A stretch of DNA of 64,000 nt, taken from assembly GCA_016508695.1 (NCBI GenBank), contig VNKQ01000004.1:372001-436000 (forward strand). Reading direction: 5' to 3'. The first letter of the stretch is position 1. The number at the start of each line of letters is the position of its first letter. The notes beneath the pieces were generated by a model, which was not told the DNA's origin, ran no database searches, and was given only the letters and a program-made list of their open reading frames with translations. Shown one piece after another: positions 24,184-35,512 of the stretch. The position numbers were made by a program, and so were the translations under genes. The DNA is from Hyphodiscus hymeniophilus. Taxonomy: Eukaryota > Ascomycota > Leotiomycetes > Helotiales > Hyphodiscaceae.

Positions 24184-25363
24184 TTATTGACCCTTCCGGT
24201 CCAATCGTCCCAGCATACTCCTATCGATCTCGGTATCTGGTCGACGCTCCATAATATTGCCTAAACTCATGGGATCAGAGCGGGCTTCGCCAGGACTATT
24301 TCGTGGCGGAGGTGTGCGAGAAGGCAAACCAGACGAAGAAGCTTGGGGGGGTTGCAGGTTTGAGTGAGAGGAGGTGGATGACCCTGGCGAGTAATTCGAT
24401 GTAGTTTGCGGCCCGGTAGTGGGAGTGACGGGTGGGAGTCGGAGATCATCCTCAGCAGCTGGACGGCGTGAATTCTCAGAGCGAGGATAGCCAGGTTGAC
24501 CTGGGACGGGGGGTGGCAGAATAGATGGATGAGGATCTTGCTGAGGGCGCTTGCGTGACTCGGAAGGCCGATCGTCGGTGAAGGAGGTATACGAACCAGT
24601 TGGCGACGGCTGAGCGTATTCGCTGTATGGAGATCCGGCTTGTGGCGGAAGAGGACCTAAAGGTTGGCCATGTGCACCATACAGTTGTGTGCCTTGAGGG
24701 TAGATGACTGGACGCGGGCGACCGTCGGGACCAACACCCATATTTCTCATACCAGGATAGACAGCGTGTGCAGGTACGAAGGCTTGAGCTTGCGAAGAAA
24801 CAGGAGTGAAAATGCATTCCTGTTGGAAGCGTTGACAGTTGGAACAACGACCCTCGGGGTTTTCTCCAAAGCCGGAGCAACGAATCTGCAGCAGTGTCAG
24901 CCTTGTCTGTTACGAGCTTTGTTACACACGTCTCCACTGTCTCAGGTCTTGGAGTTTCGAGCAGGGTTCCTGCAAGCCAGTGACATGTATCTGTGCTTAC
25001 CTTACGTCTTCTGCAATATCTGCAGGCAATAGCGGTTCTTTGTCGTGGCGCAGATTGACTGAAGTTCATTTGCTGAGGTCCTCCCCTGGCATAGTCGTAT
25101 TGAGCTCTATCATCCCTATATGGACCTGGTTGTTGTTGTTGTTGTCTGTATGAGTCTTGAGGAGGGTATCGGGGATCGGCAACGTAACCAGTAGGTGGCT
25201 GTTGGTACTCGTAGGGGGAAATCGATGGAAGAGTAACACTGCTGGTTGATGGAGCGCGCTGATGGTATGCTCTGCGATCATCTTCCTCCCCTGGTGGAGG
25301 AGGGTACTGTGATTCTTGCTCGCGCGGAGGTGGGTAACCACCAGCCTGATCCTGATACGACAT
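24184..25363 (-). CDS. Zn(II)2Cys6 transcription factor, short form
   Basis: Two minus-strand exons, 25363-25001 and 24885-24184, joined across a 115-bp intron (GTAAGC donor, CTGACACTGCTGCAG end), give 354 residues. The intron splits the zinc cluster itself: CRYCRRRK lies in exon 1 and IRCSGF...RCSNC...EC in exon 2. Cysteines 114, 117, 124, 135, 138 and 145 form C-x2-C-x6-C-x10-C-x2-C-x6-C, the GAL4-type cluster that binds two zinc ions and CGG half-sites. The N-terminus is Pro/Tyr/Gln-rich with a Gln tract, and the C-terminus is Pro/Ser-rich and disordered. No fungal-specific (middle homology) regulatory domain is present, unlike most family members. It is nuclear by inference. The upstream region is long and microsatellite-rich, which may indicate complex regulation. 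Its targets are unknown. Confidence 0.88.
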
Positions 25364-27228
25364 CTCTGTCTGGTAGATCGCCACGTTGAAGGTTTGGGGT
25401 GGGGACCTGAGGGAATAATAAATATCCCGATGCGGGGGGCACAGGAGAAAGAGTGTGTGCGACCGTAGTGTGGGTGCGCTATCGATATTTTCCACGACCT
25501 GCGTTGCTTGCAGACTCAAATTCACCAATCGACGAATTCAGTTATTGTTCGACCTCGTCACAGTAGATGTCTATCGTCGAAAGCCGTGTGGGTCTGAAAT
25601 AGATCGCGACTGCTTGCTATGCAGATGTGGAATGAGCGCTTAGTCTTCTCGTCCTTTGGGCCTCAATGCGAAACGAATGACTCGTCTGCTGATTTGGAAT
25701 AGGCTTCGAGGTGTCAAATTTGGGATGAGGATTGCTGAAGGTGAAAACTCCTCGGACTCGATGTGGTTTGTCGCGACAGTCGTAGACGCCAGCCAAGTGT
25801 CTAGCAGCGCTTCCAGGAAGTAATATAAAGGAGAGGACTTGAAGTGTGCGCCGCCAATATTAGTGCCAAAACCGTTTAAACTGTGGTGAAAGATGAGCGA
25901 TGCAGGATTGGCGCACCAAAGGTACAGGAAATCGCCTTTGCAGTAGTGGGGGACGGTGGTAAGCTCGAATGTGCACGTATGACCCGGGGGCCGAAAGGGA
26001 TAAATTGCTCCTCTTGAGAGTTTGGTACAGGATTGTGAGTGGTCAGTGGGATTTTGGGATAGCGTGCTGGAAACTCTAGTTGCCTTTCCGCCCGTGTCGT
26101 GCCTCCCCGGGTTCCCTCCCGTGGTCGCAGTTAAGGTTGCAGATTTTAGGGAGTTTGCTTGTCTGAATGCAAGAACACCTAACTTGAGAATAGGCTGGTC
26201 GCGAAATTTGCCGTTAATGGTTACTCGTAAGGTCGAAGCCAGGAATTGTGAAATCAAGAAGATCTTCAGTACCTGAAAATGTCAGAAGTTTGACTTTAGG
26301 CCCCAAAATCTCAACGCTAAAATCGAGGGCTTGGATCTCGATATTGGGAAGCGCAATCAGAGACGTACCGTGAGAATGACTTGATCTGCTTTTTAGACCA
26401 GGAATGACGTTCAACGGTGCGGGCTGGATTCGAGTTCGGAAGGAATGTACCGGTCGCTGACTTCGTAAGAGTTGTCCTAGGGGGGGTTTTACGTTACAGA
26501 AGAGCGATTGGAAGTATCTTCAGCGGTCCTTAGGTCCCGTCTTTCCCTCTGCGGTGAACCAAGGTATTTGAAAGGGATTCGGTGGATCACTGAAATGTCC
26601 AGTCCAGTGTTATCTTGTGCTTTTCCTCAATCGTTGATCAATTGGTGGATCTGTATGTGTGTTGGGCAGCTGTCCGGATCGCAGTCGCAAACGCAAGTCA
26701 GTGGAGGAAGTTCCTTTTTTAAGATGGCGCAGGAGGTACAGCCGCTCAGCACGAATCCGGCGCGAGTGCTGTTCTCTGAATAGCGCAGATGTTCTTTCCC
26801 CCAATTCTTCTCTCTTTCGCGACCAATTATCTTGTGTTGAAAACAGCGGTTGTGGAGAGGCCCGAATCCGGCGAATTTTGGTGGCTTTGTAGTCGAGATC
26901 TATGGGACCGATCGATTCGATGATGCAGGTCACAAGTGTGGACAGGCGGTCTCTTTTCTGCGGCCCACTGAGGCGAGATGCGGGTGATGGGCGGACGTTT
27001 CGGTGCGATGCGCGTTCGTGATTGGAGAGAGGATAGAAAGCCGCAAACGGACGATGTGCGATTGAGAGACGGATTCTCGAAAGCTCGTTGATCTGGGTTG
27101 CGCGGCGATGGTCGAGGATTAGCTAAAAAGCTGTGTGGTTGGGAAAGAGGACGATGGGGGGTTGTTGGATGATGGTTGGGCGTTTGGGGTCGAGAGAATT
27201 ATTTCGAGTTGATTGATGATGGAGCGGT

Positions 27229-27250
27229 CCAAGCCAAGCCAAGCCAAGCC
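27229..27250. repeat. (CCAAG)n microsatellite
   Basis: About four copies of CCAAG in tandem in the region upstream of the Zn2Cys6 gene. Confidence 0.85.
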
Positions 27251-27486
27251 CAGGCAAGCCTCGCCAACGAGCGGTAGGGCAGCAGCGTGCCGAGTATTTG
27301 TGGATGGGAACGGGGACGAGACAGGATGGGTATGTCCGAAGTTCGGGTTCCTCAAATATCACACGGCTTGGTGTTGTCCAGGTGTTCCCCTGTTGGTGGG
27401 GTGTGTCGCTGCCCTATCCTATCTTCAACGGGACAATGGAACCTTCTGCGGCTGCGCCTTGTGTCGGCATCAGCCTCGGTACAGCA

Positions 27487-27512
27487 GTGAGTGAGAGTGA
27501 GAGTGAGTGTGA
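27487..27512. repeat. GTGAGA-type microsatellite
   Basis: Imperfect GTGA/GTGAGA tandem tract in the same upstream region. Confidence 0.7.
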
Positions 27513-27580
27513 TGTATGGATCTCGGATGCTGGCAGACGAGGAGGTAATGGCTGATGATGCTGATGTTGAAGGAGTGTGG

Positions 27581-27613
27581 ATGAGATGAGATGAGATGAG
27601 ATGAGATGAGATG
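27581..27613. repeat. (ATGAG)n microsatellite
   Basis: About 6.6 perfect copies of ATGAG in tandem. A likely length-polymorphic site. Confidence 0.9.
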
Positions 27614-27774
27614 GTGAAGGTGTATTTTGAGGGGGAAAGAAGAGGTAACGAGTTACGAGAGCAGTTGGAACGAGTAGTCCGCAGTAGTGATATTGTCCTC
27701 TATTTGGGCTTCTTCCGTTTTCCCCTGTGTACGTGGTGTTGTTGGTGGTGGTGGCGGTTGAATAATGTCGATGT

Positions 27775-27803
27775 TGGTTTTGGTTTTGGTTTTGGTTTTG
27801 GTC
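27775..27803. repeat. (TGGTTT)n microsatellite
   Basis: Nearly five copies of a TGGTTT hexamer, preceded by GTTGGTGGTGGTGG. It gives Lys-Pro and Asn-Gln strings in translated frames, so nearby open frames are artefacts. Confidence 0.9.
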
Positions 27804-28050
27804 CCGTCGCGTGCACACCCCAGAGAAAAGCCAGCTGAAGGGAGAGCCGGTTGGTGTGTCCCGAGGGAGGTGAAACAATTCGCTGTGATGCTTTCCGCAC
27901 TTGACGCTCGGCGTGAATACGAAGTAATAATGCGCTGATATCTGGCTTCTCGTCTACTCTTGGGTCCTGACGATGGATCAAGTCCGCAAAGGAAGGGAAA
28001 GAAGTTTGCGCTTCTCCTCCGGGACGGGAGTCTCTCCTTTTAGATGGATG

Positions 28051-31000
28051 ATGGTGGGGTGTAGATGGGAGGGAGCACGATGACGGCGACCACTTTTCCC
28101 CTGTCTTCCTCGAAACTTTTCCCTGGTATTTTGCGGTTGGCTGGAATGATTCTGATCAATCAGACTCAAGAATTGGGACTACAAACAATGAATTCCACAT
28201 GCGCTTCGAGGCATTCTTCCTGTGGGGTGGTCTCAGCAGGTATTGGGTTGGTGGGACGGAGGTGGCAGAAATGCCCACAGATGCCAATCAACGTTGGGCA
28301 CGACTGGCGGGGTCTACGGAAGGGCTGCACGACTTAATGGGGCAAGTCTAGGGCCCCCTTTGGGAGACATTCCCTGTGTCTACGGAAGTATATTTGGGCT
28401 TCTGCTTGGCTGTTGGCTCATCATCCGCGCGACCCAACTCGATAACCCTGGCTGCTGAACGGCTCGAGAAGATCCCTGGATCCTCGAGTACAGGGTGCTG
28501 GGGATGCTTGGGATGCTTTGGGCCAATTGCACTTCCACAAGGCGCTTTCCAGCTCCCGAGATACAGGGTCCAGGCAGTATCCGCTGGAGCTTCCGCTGTT
28601 GCGACACGAACTGCTTCTTTAGCCTCTACTGGTGGCAATTGAACGCTGAGATGCGACTCGGTGGAAGCCTTAGACGTCTTTGTTAGTCGGTCAAGGCCCC
28701 TCGTATACTGGGAAGAAATGAGACGTCAGGAGGCATGAAGTGACCAGATCAGATCAGAGCAGATGGAGGCGGAATCCAAGACGTAAGAGGAGATCAACCC
28801 TGGACGATTGCTCTCTTGATCACTTGTACGTACGAGGAGAATACTGCAGAGGCGGGTACGACACTCGGGCAGTTGAGCATCATCAATCTGCCATCGATTG
28901 GTGTTGGACATGTGTTAGGGACAATGACGGGCGAGTCAAGTTTCTAGGAAGGTACATTGTAGGGCTACAGGGACAAACAGCTTCCTCGTTCATCACAGAC
29001 GCAAAAGACACAGGAGAACAGCCCCCTTCAACCAAACCCCATGGGGCAACTTCTTCTTCCCTTGTCTCGCATGGTGGTCAAGGTCAGCAAGCCGTCAGGC
29101 GGCCAACTGCATACATATCCATCCACACGATGTGTACAGATACTCCATGCCTCCACGCATCCACCAATCTCGTCTTTCGGCATGAACCTAGCAATTGTAG
29201 TCAGCGTTGCTTTTTGCATCCGGATCCATGCCTTTGGACCAAGGGCCGCGCCGCCTGACCCAACACCAATGCGGGACACAGGCGCGATGCACGAGCTATC
29301 AACGTTTTGGTGTCCTGCGCGCTTCGAGATCTAACCTCATATATCTACCCGATATGCAACTATGCCAAACAATGTACGCATATTGGTTGGAGCGGTGAGT
29401 CGAGACTTGTAGTTTGCTATGATGCAGCCAGTACGCATTCCGTCCGACCGTGACGTTAGACATGTTTGCTGTCAGATGTGTGGGTTGATAACTGAATGCT
29501 CCTGCAATCTAGACGCCAAATTATTACTCTTGCCCAGCTTGTCGATCCAATCACGGATGCAAAAGGAAAGGCATTACATATCCACATATCCTTTGGAGTT
29601 GATGCTGCTCTCTCATCGTCCCCGCTATCTTATCACGCCATTAATACATATCATAATTGCAGGATTATTACTCACCATGCACCGGACGCTCGGGTACAAG
29701 GAATCAATCCATGGAGCGAGGTGCATATTTAACTACGGCGACAGCGGGGTTCCGTTCCTTCCCTCCCGCTCCGGAGATCTCTTCATTTGTCTTCGAAGTT
29801 GCATATGGGTCAGCCTTGTTTTATTCGTTGGCAAGATCAGCATGGCCTGGTGAGGGATGACAGACTACACCAACGGCTAAACCCAGTAAAGCATGCCTGA
29901 CGACTCGTAAAGTTATGAGCAGCCGTCATCAAACCAACAAGATCAAAGCCCTCCTCCCCAAGTCAGCCAATCGCACAAGAAGTCTCAAACTCAAATCTTT
30001 TCTGGAATTATGTTTTTGTTGGGATCGGTTCTGGAGTAAAAGTACGCCAGTCTAGTGGACGGCTAGGCGGGAGCACCCTCCCTCGTTCCCTTCATCTCGC
30101 AAGGGGGTGATCTTTTGCATTTTTCAACCCTACTTTTGGAGCAACACATAGTAATACCTCGGAAGAGAGGGTATATCGCAAGTATGCGCTGTAACGACAG
30201 TAGTCTGAACCAAGTGCTGGCATGTCAGTGCGACCCAAGATGGACAACAGGGAGGACAATAATGGCACGACCTAAGATTGATCATCCCGATCCTGGTTGA
30301 CGGGTTTCACTCAAAACAAAATAGCCGCGAAAAACGAAATATTCAATCAGTCGAACTCAACCAAGGGACACCATGGTTGCTTTCTCTAGCTTCTTGAGAC
30401 ATTCCATTTTCCCAAAGATCTACATGTCTCGGGTACGGAAACGAGATGGAGTGCGTCGATTTCACAAGCAAAACTGAGTCTAAGAAATCTGTCTTGACTC
30501 ATGTCAGACATGAAGACCGAAGACAAACGTCTACCATATCCTGGAATGGCCATTGGAACGCTCGAAAGATTGCAACTTTCGCATGGCAGTCACCAAGGTA
30601 AGGAGGTCGTTCATGGGTTCTGATAGAACTTCTCCGAAGGCGAAACCTGCAAAAGTTTCATTCTTAACGAAGAGCAGCCCTGCGGTGGCATCACCGAAAT
30701 GTAAATTGAAAATCGACAACTCATCAGACTACCTCCGTATGTCCCTGTTGGTCTCATCACTCAATCAAAAGCGGGGGGGCCGCCCTGCATACGCTTTGAT
30801 CCTCCACCGCCAGGGCGCGAAGCAGCAGCTTCGACGCCGAGTACCCAAAAAAGTACAACGCACAGTTTTGCCGCGCAACAACGTTTTCAACTGCTTCAGA
30901 AGAGTACTCGGGGGAGCTGCCGCAAAATGTGCTCTTGGCCTGGCGGTCAGCAGAAGCCTCCGTCCAGGTCATAGTCCCTGATTCTAGGGGATTCAAGGCT

Positions 31001-34000
31001 CGTCAATACTTACAGAGATAATAGATCCAGGGAGTCAGTGAATGTCATTCTCTCAACAAAGAATCTCGACGGAGGATGGCTACCTATTCACACGGCCAGG
31101 GTTCCAATCGAGTAAAACATCCGACAACGAATGAGAAGCCAATTTTCCCCAACAGCGCCAGGCAGATCTGCCTTCAGCATTGTTCGGGGGAGTGAAGCCG
31201 TGACAACTCATAGTTTACAAGGCAATGCATGCCCTGGTCGTTGCCGCCTGGTCTTCGATTGCTTACTGGCTCTCCCACAAACGCACTGGATACACACTGT
31301 AGCGACAACGGCCTCTTGGGCCTGCTATACCCATTCGAGAAATCACAAGACCAAAATTTCATGCGCGTAGGGGCCGCTCTAGTCTGGCTTATGTGCGTGT
31401 GCGTGCTTCGTTTGCATTCCCGTTCCGTCGTCCGCCCGGCTGAAATCGGCCCATCATGCAGACCATCGCCCATGGCCATGGACCACAGACCAGCCAGCAC
31501 CCATGCTCATGTCATGCACCTCGGCGCGATCCCACCTTTTCCCATGCTCCTTGCTTATTGCGGCGCCCAAAAGCCCACCAAACCCGTCCCAGACGATTGT
31601 GCGTACAACATCGAAGGGCGGCATGCAACGGATCACTAGCCCAACCCAGAAGCCATTCAGCTGGACTCGGGTGACAGGGTCCTCCTTGTCCCAATACCCT
31701 GCTGATCAGAGTACTCAGCTCAGCGTGATTAGGCATGGGAGGGCATGGGAGGATATGACTGTTATCATTGGTTTTAGCATGCGATGGGCGAGGGGATGGA
31801 CCACGCTTGGCTGTGAGCACCTCATCCGCTGAGCTGCAGTCTCGCAGTCTCGAGGGGGTCATCCAACGCGAATGCAATATCAATATGGCAATATTGAAAA
31901 GGAAACTGAGATCGGGCAAAAGATTTGTGTGTGGGGTGTGGTGTGGTGTCACGAGGCAAAGCAGTGGGACGCACAAGCAAGGAGCATGGATCGCATCGAA
32001 GAGCACAACGTGCAAACGTCCTGCAGCGGCCCGACCAGCGAATCGCCATCACCACCATCGGTAAGCAATGCAGGAGTCGATGGTTCTGTTGCACATCTCG
32101 AAGCTGCGTCACCACTCTGCCAATTCACGGCATTTACTTCTGACGTGAACCGCGCTCGAAAGTGGCAATGTTTGGCGACACTATCATCTTGACCCCAGAG
32201 ACCTCGAGCTTACAGGCTGTGTTTGTGACGAGATCTCACAGAGTCGATCACAATCCGAACAGACGGTGAGGAAGGTGTTGAAACCTGGTGCTGAGCTCAG
32301 ACGCAAATTCAGGGCGGGATTTACCATTTGGAAGGGGTCTCACCGCTCAGAAATTTCTTCTCACCGAGTCACTACATTTGGTGTGGGTAATGCACGAACA
32401 TATCAACCTAGTTTGACGAAAACCGCATTCGATATTGCTTTGCGAGAGAGTGTCATGCTTGCGAGGGAAACGGGACATGCAATGCACAAGACTGCGCTCG
32501 GTGAGAGGACGGAAGTCACCGTCGCATAACGCGCTGATGCAAATCGTGATGTCGCACCGATAAATGGAGGGGTGCTCGACTGACCCCGCTATCACTATCG
32601 CAGGGCTCCAGATGCTGCTTGTACGACCTATCATTTTACGCTTCTCTGGACTTGGAAGTCTCGCCGAGTAACGACTCCAAATGCCATTCAAGTCGATAAA
32701 TGGGAAAACTTTTTCTTCCCAAAGGCTTCAAGAGTGTCTAGAAACGAGGCGTGAAAGGAAACGCCTCGGCTTATTTCACTCGGAGTAAAGTGACCCTGAA
32801 GAGAGTTTATGTTTGTTCGTTTGCGGTTTGGGTAGTCGGACGATGACTCAGCTTGGTAGTGCTTACCTATCCACACGGAGTCCGTACACGTCTGAACGAG
32901 GCTGGGGCCTCGTTCCTTCCGTCAGTTGTCCCACACAAAAATGAGTCGACATCAGCCTGGATATGCGTGAGATTTGGGTAGCGGTTGATTTACTCCACAT
33001 GCAGAGTAAAAGTAACCCATTTTACCCCGCCCCCTGCGTCGCAAAACATTCAATCGACCACAAGTCAAGGTGCAAAACAATCTCAAGTCTCACCATACGC
33101 TACAGTCCTGCAACCAAATTCTCCGAAGGTCAATATCAGGTCAACTATCACTGAATGCAGCGCACTGCAGCATGCAGCATCGCCACCTACTGCAGCGGAA
33201 CGAGCCAACCCAGCATACCACATTGGCTATCGAGCGTGTCGCATACTCTCACACCAGAAGAATAGGAACACTACAGCACTTCAGACTTGGTAAGACTTTG
33301 ATCAGATGATCGCACAGCGATGAGTTCTGGAGACGCAAGGTATCGCATTGGGTCTTTTCTGCATATGCTGCATACTTCCCCCAATCATGTGTGCATGGTA
33401 TTTCTGTACACGACAGTATAACTTCTGCTTCTGTCCTATCTTCACCACCACCAACCTGCCAAGAATCCGGATCGGGAGGTCGGGTCGGGAAAATAGATCG
33501 CCTTGTGCTCCCCAAAGGCAGGCGGTGCGCATGGGAGGGGCCGTCGCGCGAAGAGCATCTGGGATCGTCGTTCCTTTCTGGTCTGTTGCCTGACGGAAGA
33601 CGCATGCTAGTGTCTCGTTCACATTTCGATGATCAGCGTTCGAGGTAGAGGGAAGCTGATTGCTGTTTTTCGAGGTTGCGATGTGACGTGGCCCTTGTGA
33701 TTTGTTTCTTCTCTTTCTTGTATCTGTGTTTATGTTTTGCATTTCGGCAATGCACTGATTCGAGAAAGTGGAAGGTAAGACATGATTCAAGATGCTGCCC
33801 GAGAAGCATTTCCAGACAGGCTTAACATATCTCAGGAGTGTCATGACTCATGGGTATCATGTTGGATGGGCATTTCAGGATCATCTTAGGGTCACATGTG
33901 GAATGGGGGCTGGAAATCATGTTTCTGCTATGTGGCGGTTCGCCGTGAAAGGTATTTTTTTTGTATTGTTCCTTACTTTGACCTCAAGGTCTTTCTCTCT

Positions 34001-35512
34001 CTGTATCTGGTCTTCAAGTTGAGCTTCTGACCCATCCTTCCAGCTGGGCTTATTATCAAGCTTCGTTTCTGACTGTGCGTCAGCTTGAACGGAAGAGCTT
34101 CCTTCTTCCTAGTTTCTTGAAAGCACACATTGTGTTCATCATCTCATCATTATCAATATTTGGTAAGAACGTTGAGCTGCGATAGTGAGCGCGGCTTGCT
34201 ACCAAATGTCTTCGATTCACGGATTTGAGTTCAAGTGTGTGGAAAAGTAGAAATTTTCAGCTGGTCTGTAAGACGATTCGAAGATTGCAAAGGCGACTCC
34301 AGGGTACGATATTCATGACATGTGCAAATTTGCGAAACGAATCGTCTATACGAGATGAAATTGCTTCTGAACTCCAAGGTTCAGTGGTGAAGCTGAAGTC
34401 CAGACCGTGAAAAGCTCATGCAAGTTTGTGGTGTAGTTACTTCCCTTTTTCTCAAGCTCACAGAAAGGTCTCTGGCCAAGATTCAAGAATGTTTTCCCGG
34501 GTTCAAAAGCGGACCAGGAGTTCCTTGCAAGCTTGGGCCTAAGATCCTGGGTCCATCTCAAGCACATAGCCCTCTTATAGTGAAAGGTGCTCTGCTTTCT
34601 GGTTTTATTATTATGTCTCACACTGCTAGCTAGTTTTCAAAGCGATGGGAAATCCTTCCCTTTTGGGGGAGAGTCCAAGGTATGCTGTGAAGCGAAATAC
34701 TCTTCTTTGCTAAGGTGTGTTATGTATCACGAATATCAATGGGAAGAAAGTAGTACTAATTCGTTACACTCGAGGGCGCTCTGGAAATTGGACCAATACT
34801 TCTGAAAGTAACAGCGGGATCCATATAATCCCGATCATTGAGATGACGCTGCAAACGAAACGTTTGAGGTTCGGCGGGAATGGACTCAAGCTCAAGGGAT
34901 TGGAGCTGCGGGTTTCTCTAACTCTCGCGTCCACATAATTGGTTAAAGATGTTTATATTTCTGGCAACCTTAGGGTTCCTCTCGGGGGATGGGGGGTGAG
35001 AAGACGTAGTGTTTGGGCTGGTGCGCGAACACATGTTGGTAAGGTCGCGCGTGTGAAGACAGGAGAAACTGGCAAACATAGCAACAAAACATTCAGGCCC
35101 GGGCAGCAGGCCACATGTATTTTGAACCACCGGATATTCAAATAAGAATGTAAATATCTCCCTAATATTGTTGGGCTCAAAAGGGCTCCAGTTTACTTAT
35201 TCGAATGGGAAAAGTTGGGTCTTTCTCGGACACAGCATTTACACTTTCCTCTTCAAGCGTACAGTCTAATACTACCAGACTCCCATCCATCAAGGATTCA
35301 CTCCGATTCGAGTACAGATCCACGAAGTCAACGAAAAACTGAGGAAGCGTGCCAGTCACGTGAGATGGTCGTTCGTACCTGTCTAACAGTATCGGCTTAG
35401 AGATAAGCTATCTCCGACGATTGCCAGCGCTCTCGCCCTTCAGATCAATAACGACATCACACGCTCCCAACGTCAACACCAACACTCTAGCGTAATATGA
35501 TCCGGAGGAGAT
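28051..35512. other. 7.5 kb with no supported gene
   Basis: Read on both strands, this stretch yields only short frames of random composition. The longest plus frame, 28740-29258, is Arg/Ser/Cys-rich without a domain. I found no pair of coding-looking frames joined by good GT...AG signals. There is no transposase, reverse transcriptase, long terminal repeat, tRNA or rDNA. Base composition is ordinary, not the very AT-rich composition of RIP-degraded repeats. With the upstream region of the Zn2Cys6 gene this makes about 10 kb without genes. It could hold long non-coding RNA, regulatory DNA or poorly conserved small genes. The right end must include the promoter of the F-box gene. Confidence 0.5.

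Larger units (their letters stand above)
25364..28050. promoter_or_regulatory. Upstream region of the Zn2Cys6 gene, microsatellite-rich
   Basis: About 2.7 kb without a convincing gene. A minus frame at 26257-25640 (205 codons) is open but compositionally odd and has no domain. It could be part of a long 5' UTR or chance. Four short tandem repeats fall at 27229-27803 and are listed separately. Long leaders and promoters are common for fungal regulators, so a regulatory role is inferred, not shown. Confidence 0.4.

Noticed and set aside
25640..26257. 205-codon minus-strand frame upstream of the Zn2Cys6 gene
   Set aside because: No domain, odd composition and no splice partner. It lies in the presumed leader or promoter and is likely a chance frame.
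28740..29258. 172-codon plus-strand frame in the gene-poor interval
   Set aside because: Arg/Ser/Cys-rich random composition, no signal peptide or domain, and other frames nearby look the same.
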